From positions 1 to 20,754 of the forward strand of contig JAMCXP010000036.1 in assembly GCA_023474775.1 (NCBI GenBank): DNA of 20,754 nt, read 5' to 3'. Positions 1-7,049 of this stretch are shown in pieces. The first letter of the stretch is position 1, and each line of letters starts with the position of its first letter. The notes beneath the pieces were generated by a model, which was given only the letters and a program-made list of their open reading frames with translations, was not told the DNA's origin and did no database searches. The stretch comes from Candidatus Martarchaeota archaeon. GTDB lineage: Archaea; Micrarchaeota; Micrarchaeia; Norongarragalinales; UBA8480. The position numbers were made by a program, and so were the translations under genes.

Positions 1-39
1 CCGGTTCAACCATAGAAACGAACCGCTATACCCACTACT

Positions 40-60
40 AATTGGCGTATTACGCCAATT
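40..60. repeat. Perfect inverted repeat (hairpin)
   Basis: AATTGGCG (40-47) and CGCCAATT (53-60) are perfect 8-nt inverted arms around the loop TATTA. A weaker pair, CGGTTC (2-7) and GAACCG (20-25), lies just before it. The site is upstream of the surface-protein promoter. It could be the terminator hairpin of a gene left of the window, although no long T-run follows, or a protein-binding palindrome. Its function is unknown. Confidence 0.5.
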
Positions 61-92
61 TGGTCCGAAAACTCACTAATCACCTAATAGAA

Positions 93-103
93 AATTTTAA
101 ATT
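93..103 (+). promoter_or_regulatory. TATA-like box of the pilin-type surface protein gene
   Basis: AATTTTAAATT is centred about 31 nt upstream of the ATG at 129 and no SD motif precedes that ATG, which fits a leaderless archaeal transcript. A second AT-rich box (TTTTTAAATA, 111-120) lies closer to the start and is probably too near to be the TATA box. The call rests on sequence pattern only. Confidence 0.45.
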
Positions 104-128
104 AACTGTGTTTTTAAATAATTGAATA

Positions 129-1217
129 ATGAGCGGAAAACGAGGCCAGGGTGCTTTTGAATACATTCTTCTTCTGGCAGGCGTTCTTTTAATCGTGATT
201 TTGATTATAGTGATTCTGAAAAGTGTTGTGCTGTCGCCTGCTAACGCCAACATCCAAGGCACGAATGAGATTCTAAACACCATTTCTCAAATCCCTGAAG
301 TGCCTGGAGCCTGGACAAAATTCAGCTGTTCCACGCCGGTTATATCTTTTCTTCAAAATCCTACTATTAATGTTATATATGTTAATGGTGTTTATTATGC
401 ATTTTATTCAAATGAAACCGGAGGTCCAACAGGCCAAGGAAATATAGGTGTTTTGAACTCTACAAATGGAATCAATTGGACTGTGATGAATGATTCGATA
501 CTAAACCCTTCGCCCACTGGTTGGGACAACAATTCCATAGGAGTGCCGGTTGTAATATATGATAGCAATGACAATGAATTCAAAATGTGGTATATGGGAA
601 GCAATAATACAAACGTTGATAGTTCCTGGCAAAACGATCCTGGGCAGTCCATAGGCTATGCCACTTCACCAAACGTGTCGATAAATTGGGTCAAATACCA
701 AAGTAATCCTGTCTTTTTTCCTAACAGCACCGGAACGTGGGATAACGTCTCTATAGCTCCAAGTATGGCTATTATAAAAGATGGAGACACTTACAAAATG
801 TGGTATTCAGCTAAAAACTCCACAGGCGATTTTAATACAAGTGTTGGCTACGCAACATCCGCTGATGGAATTACCTGGACTCGGTGGAATGGAACTGGAG
901 GTCCGGTTATAGCAAACATGATATCTATCGTTGTGCTAAAAAATTCTGTTTATTATATGTCGCTTGGTTCACTAAATGTAAACTTTCCTGACTTTGTCAC
1001 CGAAGCCAGCACCTCCGCTGATGGAATTACCTGGACTGCACCGTATGCGACGTTAACGTCAACACCTGGTTGTTGGGACAGTGGAAGCATAAATCAATCT
1101 TTTATAAACTCAATAATATTTACAAATGGCCAGTATGAAGCGTGGTATTACGGAAACAACGGTGGTGGAGGAGGGTTTGGATATCTAACCGCGCCACCAA
1201 ACATTTTAACCTCTTAA
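129..1217 (+). CDS. Class III signal-peptide protein with a beta-propeller-like ectodomain
   Basis: The 362-residue protein begins with KRGQGAFEYILLLAG followed by a hydrophobic stretch to about residue 31. This is the archaeal class III (type IV pilin-like) signal, normally cut between G6 and Q7 by a prepilin peptidase, leaving the helix to anchor or assemble the protein. The remainder is extracellular in style. It has degenerate repeats of the type NGVYYAFYS, NEFKMWYMG, DTYKMWYSAK, NSVYYMSLG and NGQYEAWYYG, alternating with GYATS...W elements, which suggests a five-bladed propeller like those of the GH43/GH32 clans. I see 13 N-x-S/T sequons, so heavy N-glycosylation is likely, and a Gly run near the C-terminus. 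It may be an adhesin, a glycan-binding pilus subunit or a glycosidase-like protein; catalytic acids were not identified. The signal is confident and the fold is inferred. It starts at an ATG with no SD site. Confidence 0.8.
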   Translation: MSGKRGQGAFEYILLLAGVLLIVILIIVILKSVVLSPANANIQGTNEILNTISQIPEVPGAWTKFSCSTPVISFLQNPTINVIYVNGVYYAFYSNETGGPTGQGNIGVLNSTNGINWTVMNDSILNPSPTGWDNNSIGVPVVIYDSNDNEFKMWYMGSNNTNVDSSWQNDPGQSIGYATSPNVSINWVKYQSNPVFFPNSTGTWDNVSIAPSMAIIKDGDTYKMWYSAKNSTGDFNTSVGYATSADGITWTRWNGTGGPVIANMISIVVLKNSVYYMSLGSLNVNFPDFVTEASTSADGITWTAPYATLTSTPGCWDSGSINQSFINSIIFTNGQYEAWYYGNNGGGGGFGYLTAPPNILTS

Positions 1218-1310
1218 CTTTTCAAATAATTAAATAAGCGTAAAAAATAGAAAGGGTTTTAAATTGTTAAAACATTAATTCAATCAATCTTTAAAGACAA
1301 GGTGACGAGT

Positions 1311-2753
1311 TTGAACATTTCAAAAAATGACAATTTCTCAGAGTGGTTTACCGAAATAATAAAAGAAGCGGAGCTCGCTGACCTGAGGTACAATGTGAAG
1401 GGTTTTGTAGTGAACATGCCGTGGGCGGTCATGATAATGAAAAAAATGTATGCTTTATACGAGGAGGAATTGGAGAAAAACAACCACTTGCCAGCGTGGT
1501 TTCCGGCGGTTATTCCAAAGGAGAATTTTGAAATTGAAAAAGAGCATGTTGAAGGATTTAAAGCAGAGGTTTTCTGGATAACCAGGGGAGGGGACAAGGA
1601 GCTTGAAGAACCACTTGCTTTAAGGCCTACAAGCGAGACTGCAATGTACAAAATGTTTTCGCTTTGGATTCAGGGGAAGTCGGATCTACCGCTTAAAATA
1701 TATCAATCGACTCAAGTGTGGAGGCATGAGACAAAATCAACTAGGCCTTTTCTTAGAGGAAGGGAGTTTCACTGGATTGAAAGCCACTGTGCATTTTCTT
1801 CGAAAAAGGATGCTGAAGACCAGGTTTTGCAGGACATGCAGATGACTGAGAATATAATGCACCAGGAGTTTTGCATTCCCTTCATTTTTTTCCAAAGGCC
1901 TGAATGGGATAAGTTTCCAGGAGCGATACATACTTATGCTGCGGATTCCCTTATGCCTGATGGTAGAATATTGCAGCAGCCTTCAACTCACCTTTTAGGT
2001 CAGAACTTTGCAAAGGCTTTCAATATAACTTTTCTTGACGAGAATGGAAAGAATGATTTCGCGTGGCAGACTTGTTACGGTCCTGCGATTTGGAGGATGT
2101 TTGCGTCTTTGATTTCAGTAAGCGGGGATGACAGGGGTTTGATCCTGCCATTTAAACTAGCTCCTTATCAGATAATGATAATACCAATCCACTCAAAGGA
2201 TGATAAGAAGATTGAAAAAAAAGCAGAGGAAGTCAAAAAGACGCTTGAAAACGCGGGTTTCAGGGCAAGGATTGACGCTTCAAACAAATCACCTGGATTC
2301 AAATTCAACTTCTGGGAGATGAAGGGAGTACCATTAAGGATAGAACTCGGCGATAAGGAATTGGAATCCAAGGAACTAACCGTGGCAAAAAGATTTGATG
2401 GCAAGAAAATCAAGATAAAAGAAGAACAGATTGTTGAGAAGATAAAAGATATAGCGGTTGAAATACAGAGGTTCCTTTTGAAAAGAGCAGATGATTTCTT
2501 CTTGGACAATACTTCAAAAGCCTATAGCTTAGAGGAGCTGGAAAAAACGATAAAGGAGAAGGGAGGTTTTGTGATGATTCCGTTCTGCAGTGTTGAAATT
2601 GACGGAAAGGAATGCAATGAAAAGCTGAAGGAAAGGCTTCATGTGGATGTTAGAGGGGAAAGATTCGATGTGAAGGAAAACCCTGAAAACAAGAAGTGTG
2701 TTGTGTGCGGAAAAGAAGCAAAGCATTACGTTTATGTAGGAAAGCAGTATTAA
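1311..2753 (+). CDS. proS: Prolyl-tRNA synthetase (archaeal/eukaryal type)
   Basis: Class II aminoacyl-tRNA synthetase that charges tRNA-Pro with proline in the cytoplasm. Motif 2 is the segment TQVWRHETKSTRPFLRGREF with the following HWIESH, motif 3 is SGDDRGLILP, and RPTSETAMY lies between motifs 1 and 2. After the anticodon-binding domain comes the archaeal C-terminal zinc-type domain with two pairs of cysteines (FCSVEIDGKEC and KKCVVCGKEA), ending in a tyrosine as is usual for this family. Length (480 residues) is normal. The frame also offers GTG at 1302, but TTG at 1311 has GGTGA (1301-1305) at 5-nt spacing, a good SD, so it is preferred; the difference is three residues. It appears monocistronic, with a TATA-like box (GTTTTAAATTG) near 1256-1266 and T-runs after the stop. 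Confidence 0.97.
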   Translation: MNISKNDNFSEWFTEIIKEAELADLRYNVKGFVVNMPWAVMIMKKMYALYEEELEKNNHLPAWFPAVIPKENFEIEKEHVEGFKAEVFWITRGGDKELEEPLALRPTSETAMYKMFSLWIQGKSDLPLKIYQSTQVWRHETKSTRPFLRGREFHWIESHCAFSSKKDAEDQVLQDMQMTENIMHQEFCIPFIFFQRPEWDKFPGAIHTYAADSLMPDGRILQQPSTHLLGQNFAKAFNITFLDENGKNDFAWQTCYGPAIWRMFASLISVSGDDRGLILPFKLAPYQIMIIPIHSKDDKKIEKKAEEVKKTLENAGFRARIDASNKSPGFKFNFWEMKGVPLRIELGDKELESKELTVAKRFDGKKIKIKEEQIVEKIKDIAVEIQRFLLKRADDFFLDNTSKAYSLEELEKTIKEKGGFVMIPFCSVEIDGKECNEKLKERLHVDVRGERFDVKENPENKKCVVCGKEAKHYVYVGKQY

Positions 2754-2921
2754 AACCCTTTAAATAAAATCACACAAAAGAATTGCCTTTTTTAAAAAAA
2801 TCATTGTTTTGTAATTGTTTTTCATCAGCAGATTTAAATTCAATTTTTTTCATCCTCATATTTTAAAAACCTTGACTTTTCAATCATTATTTATTAAATG
2901 CGAAAAGGTGTTTTTTAAAAA

Positions 2922-3947
2922 ATGAACTACGAAGAATTCGCCTCAAAATACAAAGACAAGATCTACAAAACAACCTGCACTTACATTCCTGACAGAGAAC
3001 CGAAAAAACACTACGAAATGGTAAGAGACTATGTTGACAGGAAGGGAAAGTACGGAAGAGCAATGCTCACAGTGCTTTGGAACGCGCTATACGGGGGAGG
3101 AATAGAAGAGGCAATACTGCCTGCATCCGCAATGCAAACCTCTGAAGATTGGATTTTAATGCATGACGATTGGGAAGACAAAGCAGAACTAAGGCGGGGC
3201 AAACCATCAGCATACATTTTATATGGAGAAGATTTAGCTATAAACGCCGGAGACGCCCTTCACATGATAGACTGGAAAATAGCAAAAGACGCTATGGACA
3301 ACCTGAACAAAATAAAGCCAGGCGTTGGAGATAACTTCTTCAGAAAATTCTATGAAATGCTCCTAACAACCGCCGAAGGGCAATATTTAGACATGACTCT
3401 CACAAAAAGGAAAACAATAACTGACTTCACTCAAGAGGATTATTTCAAGTCTATTCATGAGAAAACAGCATACTACAGCGTTTATGGGCCAATGCAGTTC
3501 GGAGCTATAACCGCCGACGCGGATTCAAAGCAAGTTGAAAGAATAAGAGAGTACGGAGAAAATCTAGGGAATGCTTTTCAAATAAAGGACGATATTCTTG
3601 ACGTTACTTCTGACGAGAAGACGATGGGAAAGAGCGTTAGAAACGACATAAAGGAAGGAGTGAAAACTATTATTTTATGGCATTTCGTGCAAAATGCCAG
3701 CAAGTCAGACCTGCAAAAAGCGGAGGAAATATACGCAAAAAAGAGAGGAGACAAAACAACTGAAGAAATAAACTTTATTGCCGACAAGTTCAAGCAGTAT
3801 GGAAGTGTCGACTATGCCGAGCAAACTGCCAGGAAAATGGCTGAAGACGCTCTTGAAAAATTCAACGAGATAGAGAAGGACAAGGAAAATGATTACAAGG
3901 AAGCGGCTATGGACGTTATACTAAAACAGGTTAAAAGGTCAAAATGA
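2922..3947 (+). CDS. Geranylgeranyl-diphosphate synthase-type (E)-prenyltransferase
   Basis: Trans-prenyltransferase that condenses isopentenyl diphosphate onto allylic diphosphates, supplying C20 chains for archaeal ether lipids. Of 341 residues, the first Asp-rich motif is D82-D83-W-E-D86, followed by the diphosphate-binding RRGKPS (91-96). Lys181-Thr182 is the conserved KT, and the second Asp-rich motif is D223-D224-I-L-D227 followed by DEKTMGKS. The residue five before the first DD is Trp77; a bulky aromatic there is the chain-length stop seen in archaeal short-chain (C15/C20) synthases, so C20 is the likely product. A TATA-like stretch (TTATTTATTAAATG, about 2887-2900) and an AAGGTG precede the start, the latter with long spacing. 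It begins a run of four same-strand genes. Exact chain length is inferred. Confidence 0.92.
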   Translation: MNYEEFASKYKDKIYKTTCTYIPDREPKKHYEMVRDYVDRKGKYGRAMLTVLWNALYGGGIEEAILPASAMQTSEDWILMHDDWEDKAELRRGKPSAYILYGEDLAINAGDALHMIDWKIAKDAMDNLNKIKPGVGDNFFRKFYEMLLTTAEGQYLDMTLTKRKTITDFTQEDYFKSIHEKTAYYSVYGPMQFGAITADADSKQVERIREYGENLGNAFQIKDDILDVTSDEKTMGKSVRNDIKEGVKTIILWHFVQNASKSDLQKAEEIYAKKRGDKTTEEINFIADKFKQYGSVDYAEQTARKMAEDALEKFNEIEKDKENDYKEAAMDVILKQVKRSK

Positions 3948-3991
3948 TTTGCGTTTTTTTAAGAATAATTTTGTTTTGAGTTGAGTATGTT

Positions 3992-4870
3992 ATGAAAAAT
4001 ATTTCAAAAGGACATTCATCAGACATAATAAGATACATCTTTGGAGAAACGTCGTTTTATTCAAAGATACTTAAACAAAAGGCAAGGCAATTATCTAAAA
4101 AATATAATGATGTTGATCTTGCTAAAAAATTCAATGAAATGCCATTCAGATTCATAAGCTTATCTCCAATGGCATTTTACAGTTCAATGATGAAAGATCT
4201 TGGAAAAAAGCCAGACGAAAATGTTTTGACGGCCATAGGATTGTCTTGCCTTGCGATTGGAACCCATGATGATGTTGTTGACGAAACACCAAATGAAAAA
4301 AGAGATATAGCAAGCCTAATCTATTCAGGAAATATTACCTCGCTTGAAGGTATTAGAATGCTTTTTAAAAAACAGAATGTTGCGAATTCGTTGATTGAAT
4401 CTATAAACCAGAATCACTATCGTCAGCAAAGAGTGGTTAAACTGCTTTGGGAAGGAAAAAAGCTTACAAAAGCTAGGTATTTGGATGGAATTCACCACAT
4501 AGTTGATTTTACTTCAATAGGATTGATTGTGGCCATAACAGACGCTGGAAGGCCTGATTTGAAGAATAAAATAATGAGATTCTCAGAGGGGTATGGCCAC
4601 GCAACGCAATTCATAGATGATCTGAGAGAAGTTGATGAAGACGCACAGCAGGGATACTCATCGCTTCCCTTGCTTGAAGGAAAACCCTACAACCTAACAT
4701 TCAAATTAGCTTTTGAAAGCATAGAAAAAGCAAAAAAAAGCATAAAACCTGAATGGAAGAATGTGAATAAGATAGTTGACAATACGGAAGAATTTTTAAA
4801 ACAATTAGAGGTTGAGTTTTTTACTTACAAAGAAGATAGTAGCAGTTGCAAATGCGATAGCAACAAATGA
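3992..4870 (+). CDS. Divergent class I isoprenoid synthase (squalene/phytoene synthase-like second motif)
   Basis: The 292-residue protein has both metal-binding Asp motifs of the all-alpha class I isoprenoid synthase fold: DDVVDE (93-98) and DDLREVDED (209-217). The context of the second motif (Q206, DDLREVDED, then Y222 and LP at 225-226) resembles the Q..N..RD..ED....YLP signature of head-to-head squalene/phytoene synthases more than the DDILD of the preceding gene. The RRGKPS segment of chain-elongating synthases is absent. It follows the GGPP synthase by 44 nt, so it may use that enzyme's product, but substrate and product cannot be read from the sequence. The last 59 nt overlap the Nudix gene in another frame and encode a Cys/Ser-rich tail (about residues 273-292) that looks non-conserved, as if an earlier stop had been lost. 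Confidence 0.75.
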   Translation: MKNISKGHSSDIIRYIFGETSFYSKILKQKARQLSKKYNDVDLAKKFNEMPFRFISLSPMAFYSSMMKDLGKKPDENVLTAIGLSCLAIGTHDDVVDETPNEKRDIASLIYSGNITSLEGIRMLFKKQNVANSLIESINQNHYRQQRVVKLLWEGKKLTKARYLDGIHHIVDFTSIGLIVAITDAGRPDLKNKIMRFSEGYGHATQFIDDLREVDEDAQQGYSSLPLLEGKPYNLTFKLAFESIEKAKKSIKPEWKNVNKIVDNTEEFLKQLEVEFFTYKEDSSSCKCDSNK

Positions 4871-5243
4871 AGGGAAGATACTAATACTCAAAAGAAGCGC
4901 CAAAAGCAAGTACGCGCCAGGCTTTTGGCAGCTTCCGGGCGGTCGTCTTGAGTTTGGAGAAACGCCAATGGAAGCGCTTGAAAGAGAAATAAAAGAAGAA
5001 ACAGGCGGGATTTTTGTTCCATCAAGTGAAAGAGTGGTTTGCGTCAACTCACATGTGATTGAAATCAAGGGAGATGAATTCCAGCTACTTACAATAGTGT
5101 ACGAGGGAATGATTGATGGGAGCATAACTATCAGCGAAGAGCACAGTGAGTTCAGATGGATTGCTGTAGACGATGTTTTAAATCTTAATAATTTAGAGGA
5201 TGGCACTCGTCAGATTCTTAATTCCTGGAATGAGTCAAAATGA
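4812..5243 (+). CDS. Nudix hydrolase (MutT-like)
   Basis: The 143-residue protein has a complete Nudix box: G44, E50, then R58-E59, E62-E63 and G65 (GX5EX7REUXEEXGU). It is preceded by the usual FWQLPGG entry. Such enzymes hydrolyse nucleoside diphosphates linked to another moiety; the substrate is not predictable here. The only start after the in-frame stop (4806-4808) is TTG at 4812, inside the previous gene, giving a 59-nt overlap. The stop overlaps the next gene's ATG by 4 nt (ATGA), so translation is probably coupled. Neighbouring isoprenoid genes raise the possibility of a prenyl-diphosphate substrate, but the sequence around the box looks like generic MutT rather than IPP isomerase. 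Confidence 0.88.
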   Translation: MSFLLTKKIVAVANAIATNEGKILILKRSAKSKYAPGFWQLPGGRLEFGETPMEALEREIKEETGGIFVPSSERVVCVNSHVIEIKGDEFQLLTIVYEGMIDGSITISEEHSEFRWIAVDDVLNLNNLEDGTRQILNSWNESK

Positions 5244-5788
5244 AGATAATGTTTCTTGCAGGCCACTCTGCCATAGGAAAAACAGAAGCTGCGAAGGTGG
5301 TAAGTAAAAAACTAAACCTCGCTTTTTTGGCTGAAAGGTCAATTCTTGATAAGGTTGCTGAAAGAAGAGGCTTTAGCCGAATAAGAGATGCGATAAAAGA
5401 AATTGGAATGGAAACTCTTCTAAAAGAAGCTAGAGAGGAAACTAAAAATCAAATTCTAAAATCACAAAACAACAATATGATTTTTGACGGGGCATATGAC
5501 GGAGAATTGGTTAACTTTGTGAAGAAAAACATTCCAAAAGCGGAGGTACTGGTTGTAGGAATATCATCCAATAAAACAATGAGAAGGCAGAGAATGATGA
5601 AAAGAAAAGGTTGGTCAATGAAAGAGTCTCTCAAGGAACTACGGTTTATAGATTCAGTAAAAGACAGAATGGGAGGGTATAATATTGCAAGACATCCTGA
5701 CATAAAAATAAAAAACAAAGGATTATTCGAACCCTTCGCTTCAGAACTGGAAAAAACGGCTTATTCTTTCTTTATCAATAAAGAATAG
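5240..5788 (+). CDS. P-loop nucleoside/nucleotide kinase-like protein
   Basis: The 182-residue protein begins with a beta strand and a Walker A motif, GHSAIGKT (8-15). Its size and overall pattern match the adenylate-kinase-like/AAA_18 small-molecule kinases: a helical middle, a basic MRRQRMMKRKGW segment (about 113-124) that resembles a lid or phosphate-binding arm, and an FDGAYDGELV segment in the position of a second strand. The substrate is unknown. The ATG overlaps the Nudix stop by 4 nt, so the two are almost certainly co-translated and may act on related nucleotides. Transcription then converges on sepF, with about 40 nt between the genes containing a T-run. Confidence 0.75.
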   Translation: MKIMFLAGHSAIGKTEAAKVVSKKLNLAFLAERSILDKVAERRGFSRIRDAIKEIGMETLLKEAREETKNQILKSQNNNMIFDGAYDGELVNFVKKNIPKAEVLVVGISSNKTMRRQRMMKRKGWSMKESLKELRFIDSVKDRMGGYNIARHPDIKIKNKGLFEPFASELEKTAYSFFINKE

Positions 5789-5828
5789 CATGCGCTAAAC
5801 TCATATTTTTTTAATTAATAATCAAGCA

Positions 5829-6191
5829 TTACTTTCTCTTCTTGACTATCTTGACGTTTGTAGGAGTCAACAATATCTTGTCTTCGTCGATCCTTGCAAT
5901 GTCCCCGTTAATGTTTCTGGCGTGTGTTTTCAGCTCGTCAACCGCGGTTTTAAGCTTCGCTGGGTTTTTGGTAAGAGGGGCGATGTTGAGCAAAACAAGG
6001 TTCTTCGCCTGCAGTTCTTCTTTAACGATTTTGGTGTCATTCTCGTTTTGCAGTGCTATTGGTTTTACGTAAAAATCCGCTTTTTGATGCATCACGTCGA
6101 CTTCCTCTGCCTGTCTTGCTGTCATGAACTCGTTGACGTCCATTTCGCTTGAAATCCCGAAAGCCTTTGAAATATTATCTATAAAACTCAT
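5829..6191 (-). CDS. sepF: Cell division protein SepF (archaeal)
   Basis: SepF anchors FtsZ to the membrane in bacteria and in archaea that divide with FtsZ. The N-terminal MSFIDNISKAFG is a likely amphipathic membrane-targeting helix. A linker of about 30 residues follows, then the globular domain with YVKPIAL, LVLLNIAPL and NGDIARIDEDKILLTPTNVKI, the strand pattern typical of SepF. The frame stays open to an upstream ATG at 6263. ATG at 6191 has a good SD (AAGGTGA, 8-9 nt upstream) and gives the expected N-terminus, so it is preferred (120 residues). The gene is divergent from the HAD gene and convergent with the kinase-like gene. ftsZ is not in the window. Confidence 0.92.
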   Translation of the reverse strand: MSFIDNISKAFGISSEMDVNEFMTARQAEEVDVMHQKADFYVKPIALQNENDTKIVKEELQAKNLVLLNIAPLTKNPAKLKTAVDELKTHARNINGDIARIDEDKILLTPTNVKIVKKRK

Positions 6192-6283
6192 TTCCAAATC
6201 ACCTTTGAAGTAAAATAACATTAAATAAATAGTCGCCAATGATTTAAAAAGTTTGTCTTTCAATTAATTTATTGGTGTTTTAA
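6192..6283. promoter_or_regulatory. Divergent promoter region of sepF and the HAD gene
   Basis: For sepF (minus strand) there is CTATTTATTTAATG (6214-6227) and the SD AAGGTGA. For the HAD gene (plus strand) there is GATTTAAAAAG (6241-6251) and GGTG (6274-6277) shortly before the ATG at 6284. Assignments are by pattern only. Confidence 0.4.
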
Positions 6284-6994
6284 ATGCTTAAATGGGTTGT
6301 ATTCGATTTTGGAGACACTTTGTCTGACGATAATTTTTTGAGAAGGAAACTCTCTGAAAATAAAGAGAGAAGCAGAATTCTAAAAAAATTCGGAGTGAAC
6401 GCAAGCGAAGAAAAAATACGGCGGGTTATAGAGGAGAAAAGGCACAGAATGTGGGGCAAGATGGAAAGGCATAGAATAAATTCGCTTGAGTTGATAGCAA
6501 AAGAAAAAGGAGTGAACCTCACGGCTAAACAGCTGGCAAGACTTGTAAAACTTTACGAGCAGGCTCATTTGAAATATTCAAAGCCGGTTCAAAATGCTTC
6601 TGAACTTCTTAATTTTATAACTGGAAAAAACCTGCGCCTGGCTTTGATATCAAACACCACTCCTGAGAGATTGAGTAAACGACTTTTAAAACTCGGCTTT
6701 AAAAATAAATTCAAAATAATTATAACGTCAGTTCAAGTTGGAGGGGAGAAAAGCAGCTTATTTCCTTTTATGGTTTTTCTTGCAAGAGCGAACAAGTTCA
6801 TTGAAACCAAGCCAGAAGAAGTTCTAATGGTCGGGGATAGGGTTGACGAGGACATAGCGGCGTCTATCCTTGGAATAAGAACTGTTCTTTTCGATGGAAG
6901 AACAAAAGGATTCAAAAAAATGAAAGGAGTTCAGCCTGAATTCAAAATAAAAGATTTGCTCGAACTTAAAAAAATAATAAATGAGCTGGCGTGA
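6284..6994 (+). CDS. HAD-superfamily hydrolase-like protein
   Basis: The 236-residue protein follows the HAD order: motif I FDFGDTL (nucleophile D8), a helical cap (about 20-100), motif II ISNTT (S123), motif III K156 (GGEKSS), and motif IV GDRVDED (D185, D190). It matches the L-2-haloacid dehalogenase/phosphoglycolate phosphatase-like group. The residue two after the nucleophile is Gly10, where most HAD phosphatases have the acid/base Asp, with an Asp at +3 instead. It may therefore be a non-phosphatase HAD or one with altered chemistry. Substrate unknown. GGTG shortly upstream supports the ATG. Confidence 0.85.
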   Translation: MLKWVVFDFGDTLSDDNFLRRKLSENKERSRILKKFGVNASEEKIRRVIEEKRHRMWGKMERHRINSLELIAKEKGVNLTAKQLARLVKLYEQAHLKYSKPVQNASELLNFITGKNLRLALISNTTPERLSKRLLKLGFKNKFKIIITSVQVGGEKSSLFPFMVFLARANKFIETKPEEVLMVGDRVDEDIAASILGIRTVLFDGRTKGFKKMKGVQPEFKIKDLLELKKIINELA

Positions 6995-7049
6995 AAAAAA
7001 AGAAAAGTTTATTTAAGTTTCATTTTTAATTCTTTAATTGGGTTTGAGC

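Noticed and set aside
2..79. Open frame ending at TAA 77-79, possibly the tail of an upstream gene
   Set aside because: Only 25 codons, with no recognisable motif and two inverted repeats inside; a run this long occurs by chance.
2754..2921. Possible small gene or RNA between proS and the GGPP synthase gene
   Set aside because: Only AT-rich sequence with T-runs and TATA-like boxes; no frame or stable stem stands out.
5829..6263. Longer SepF with 24 extra N-terminal residues starting at 6263
   Set aside because: The extension would precede the membrane-targeting helix, and the internal ATG at 6191 has a strong SD site at correct spacing.
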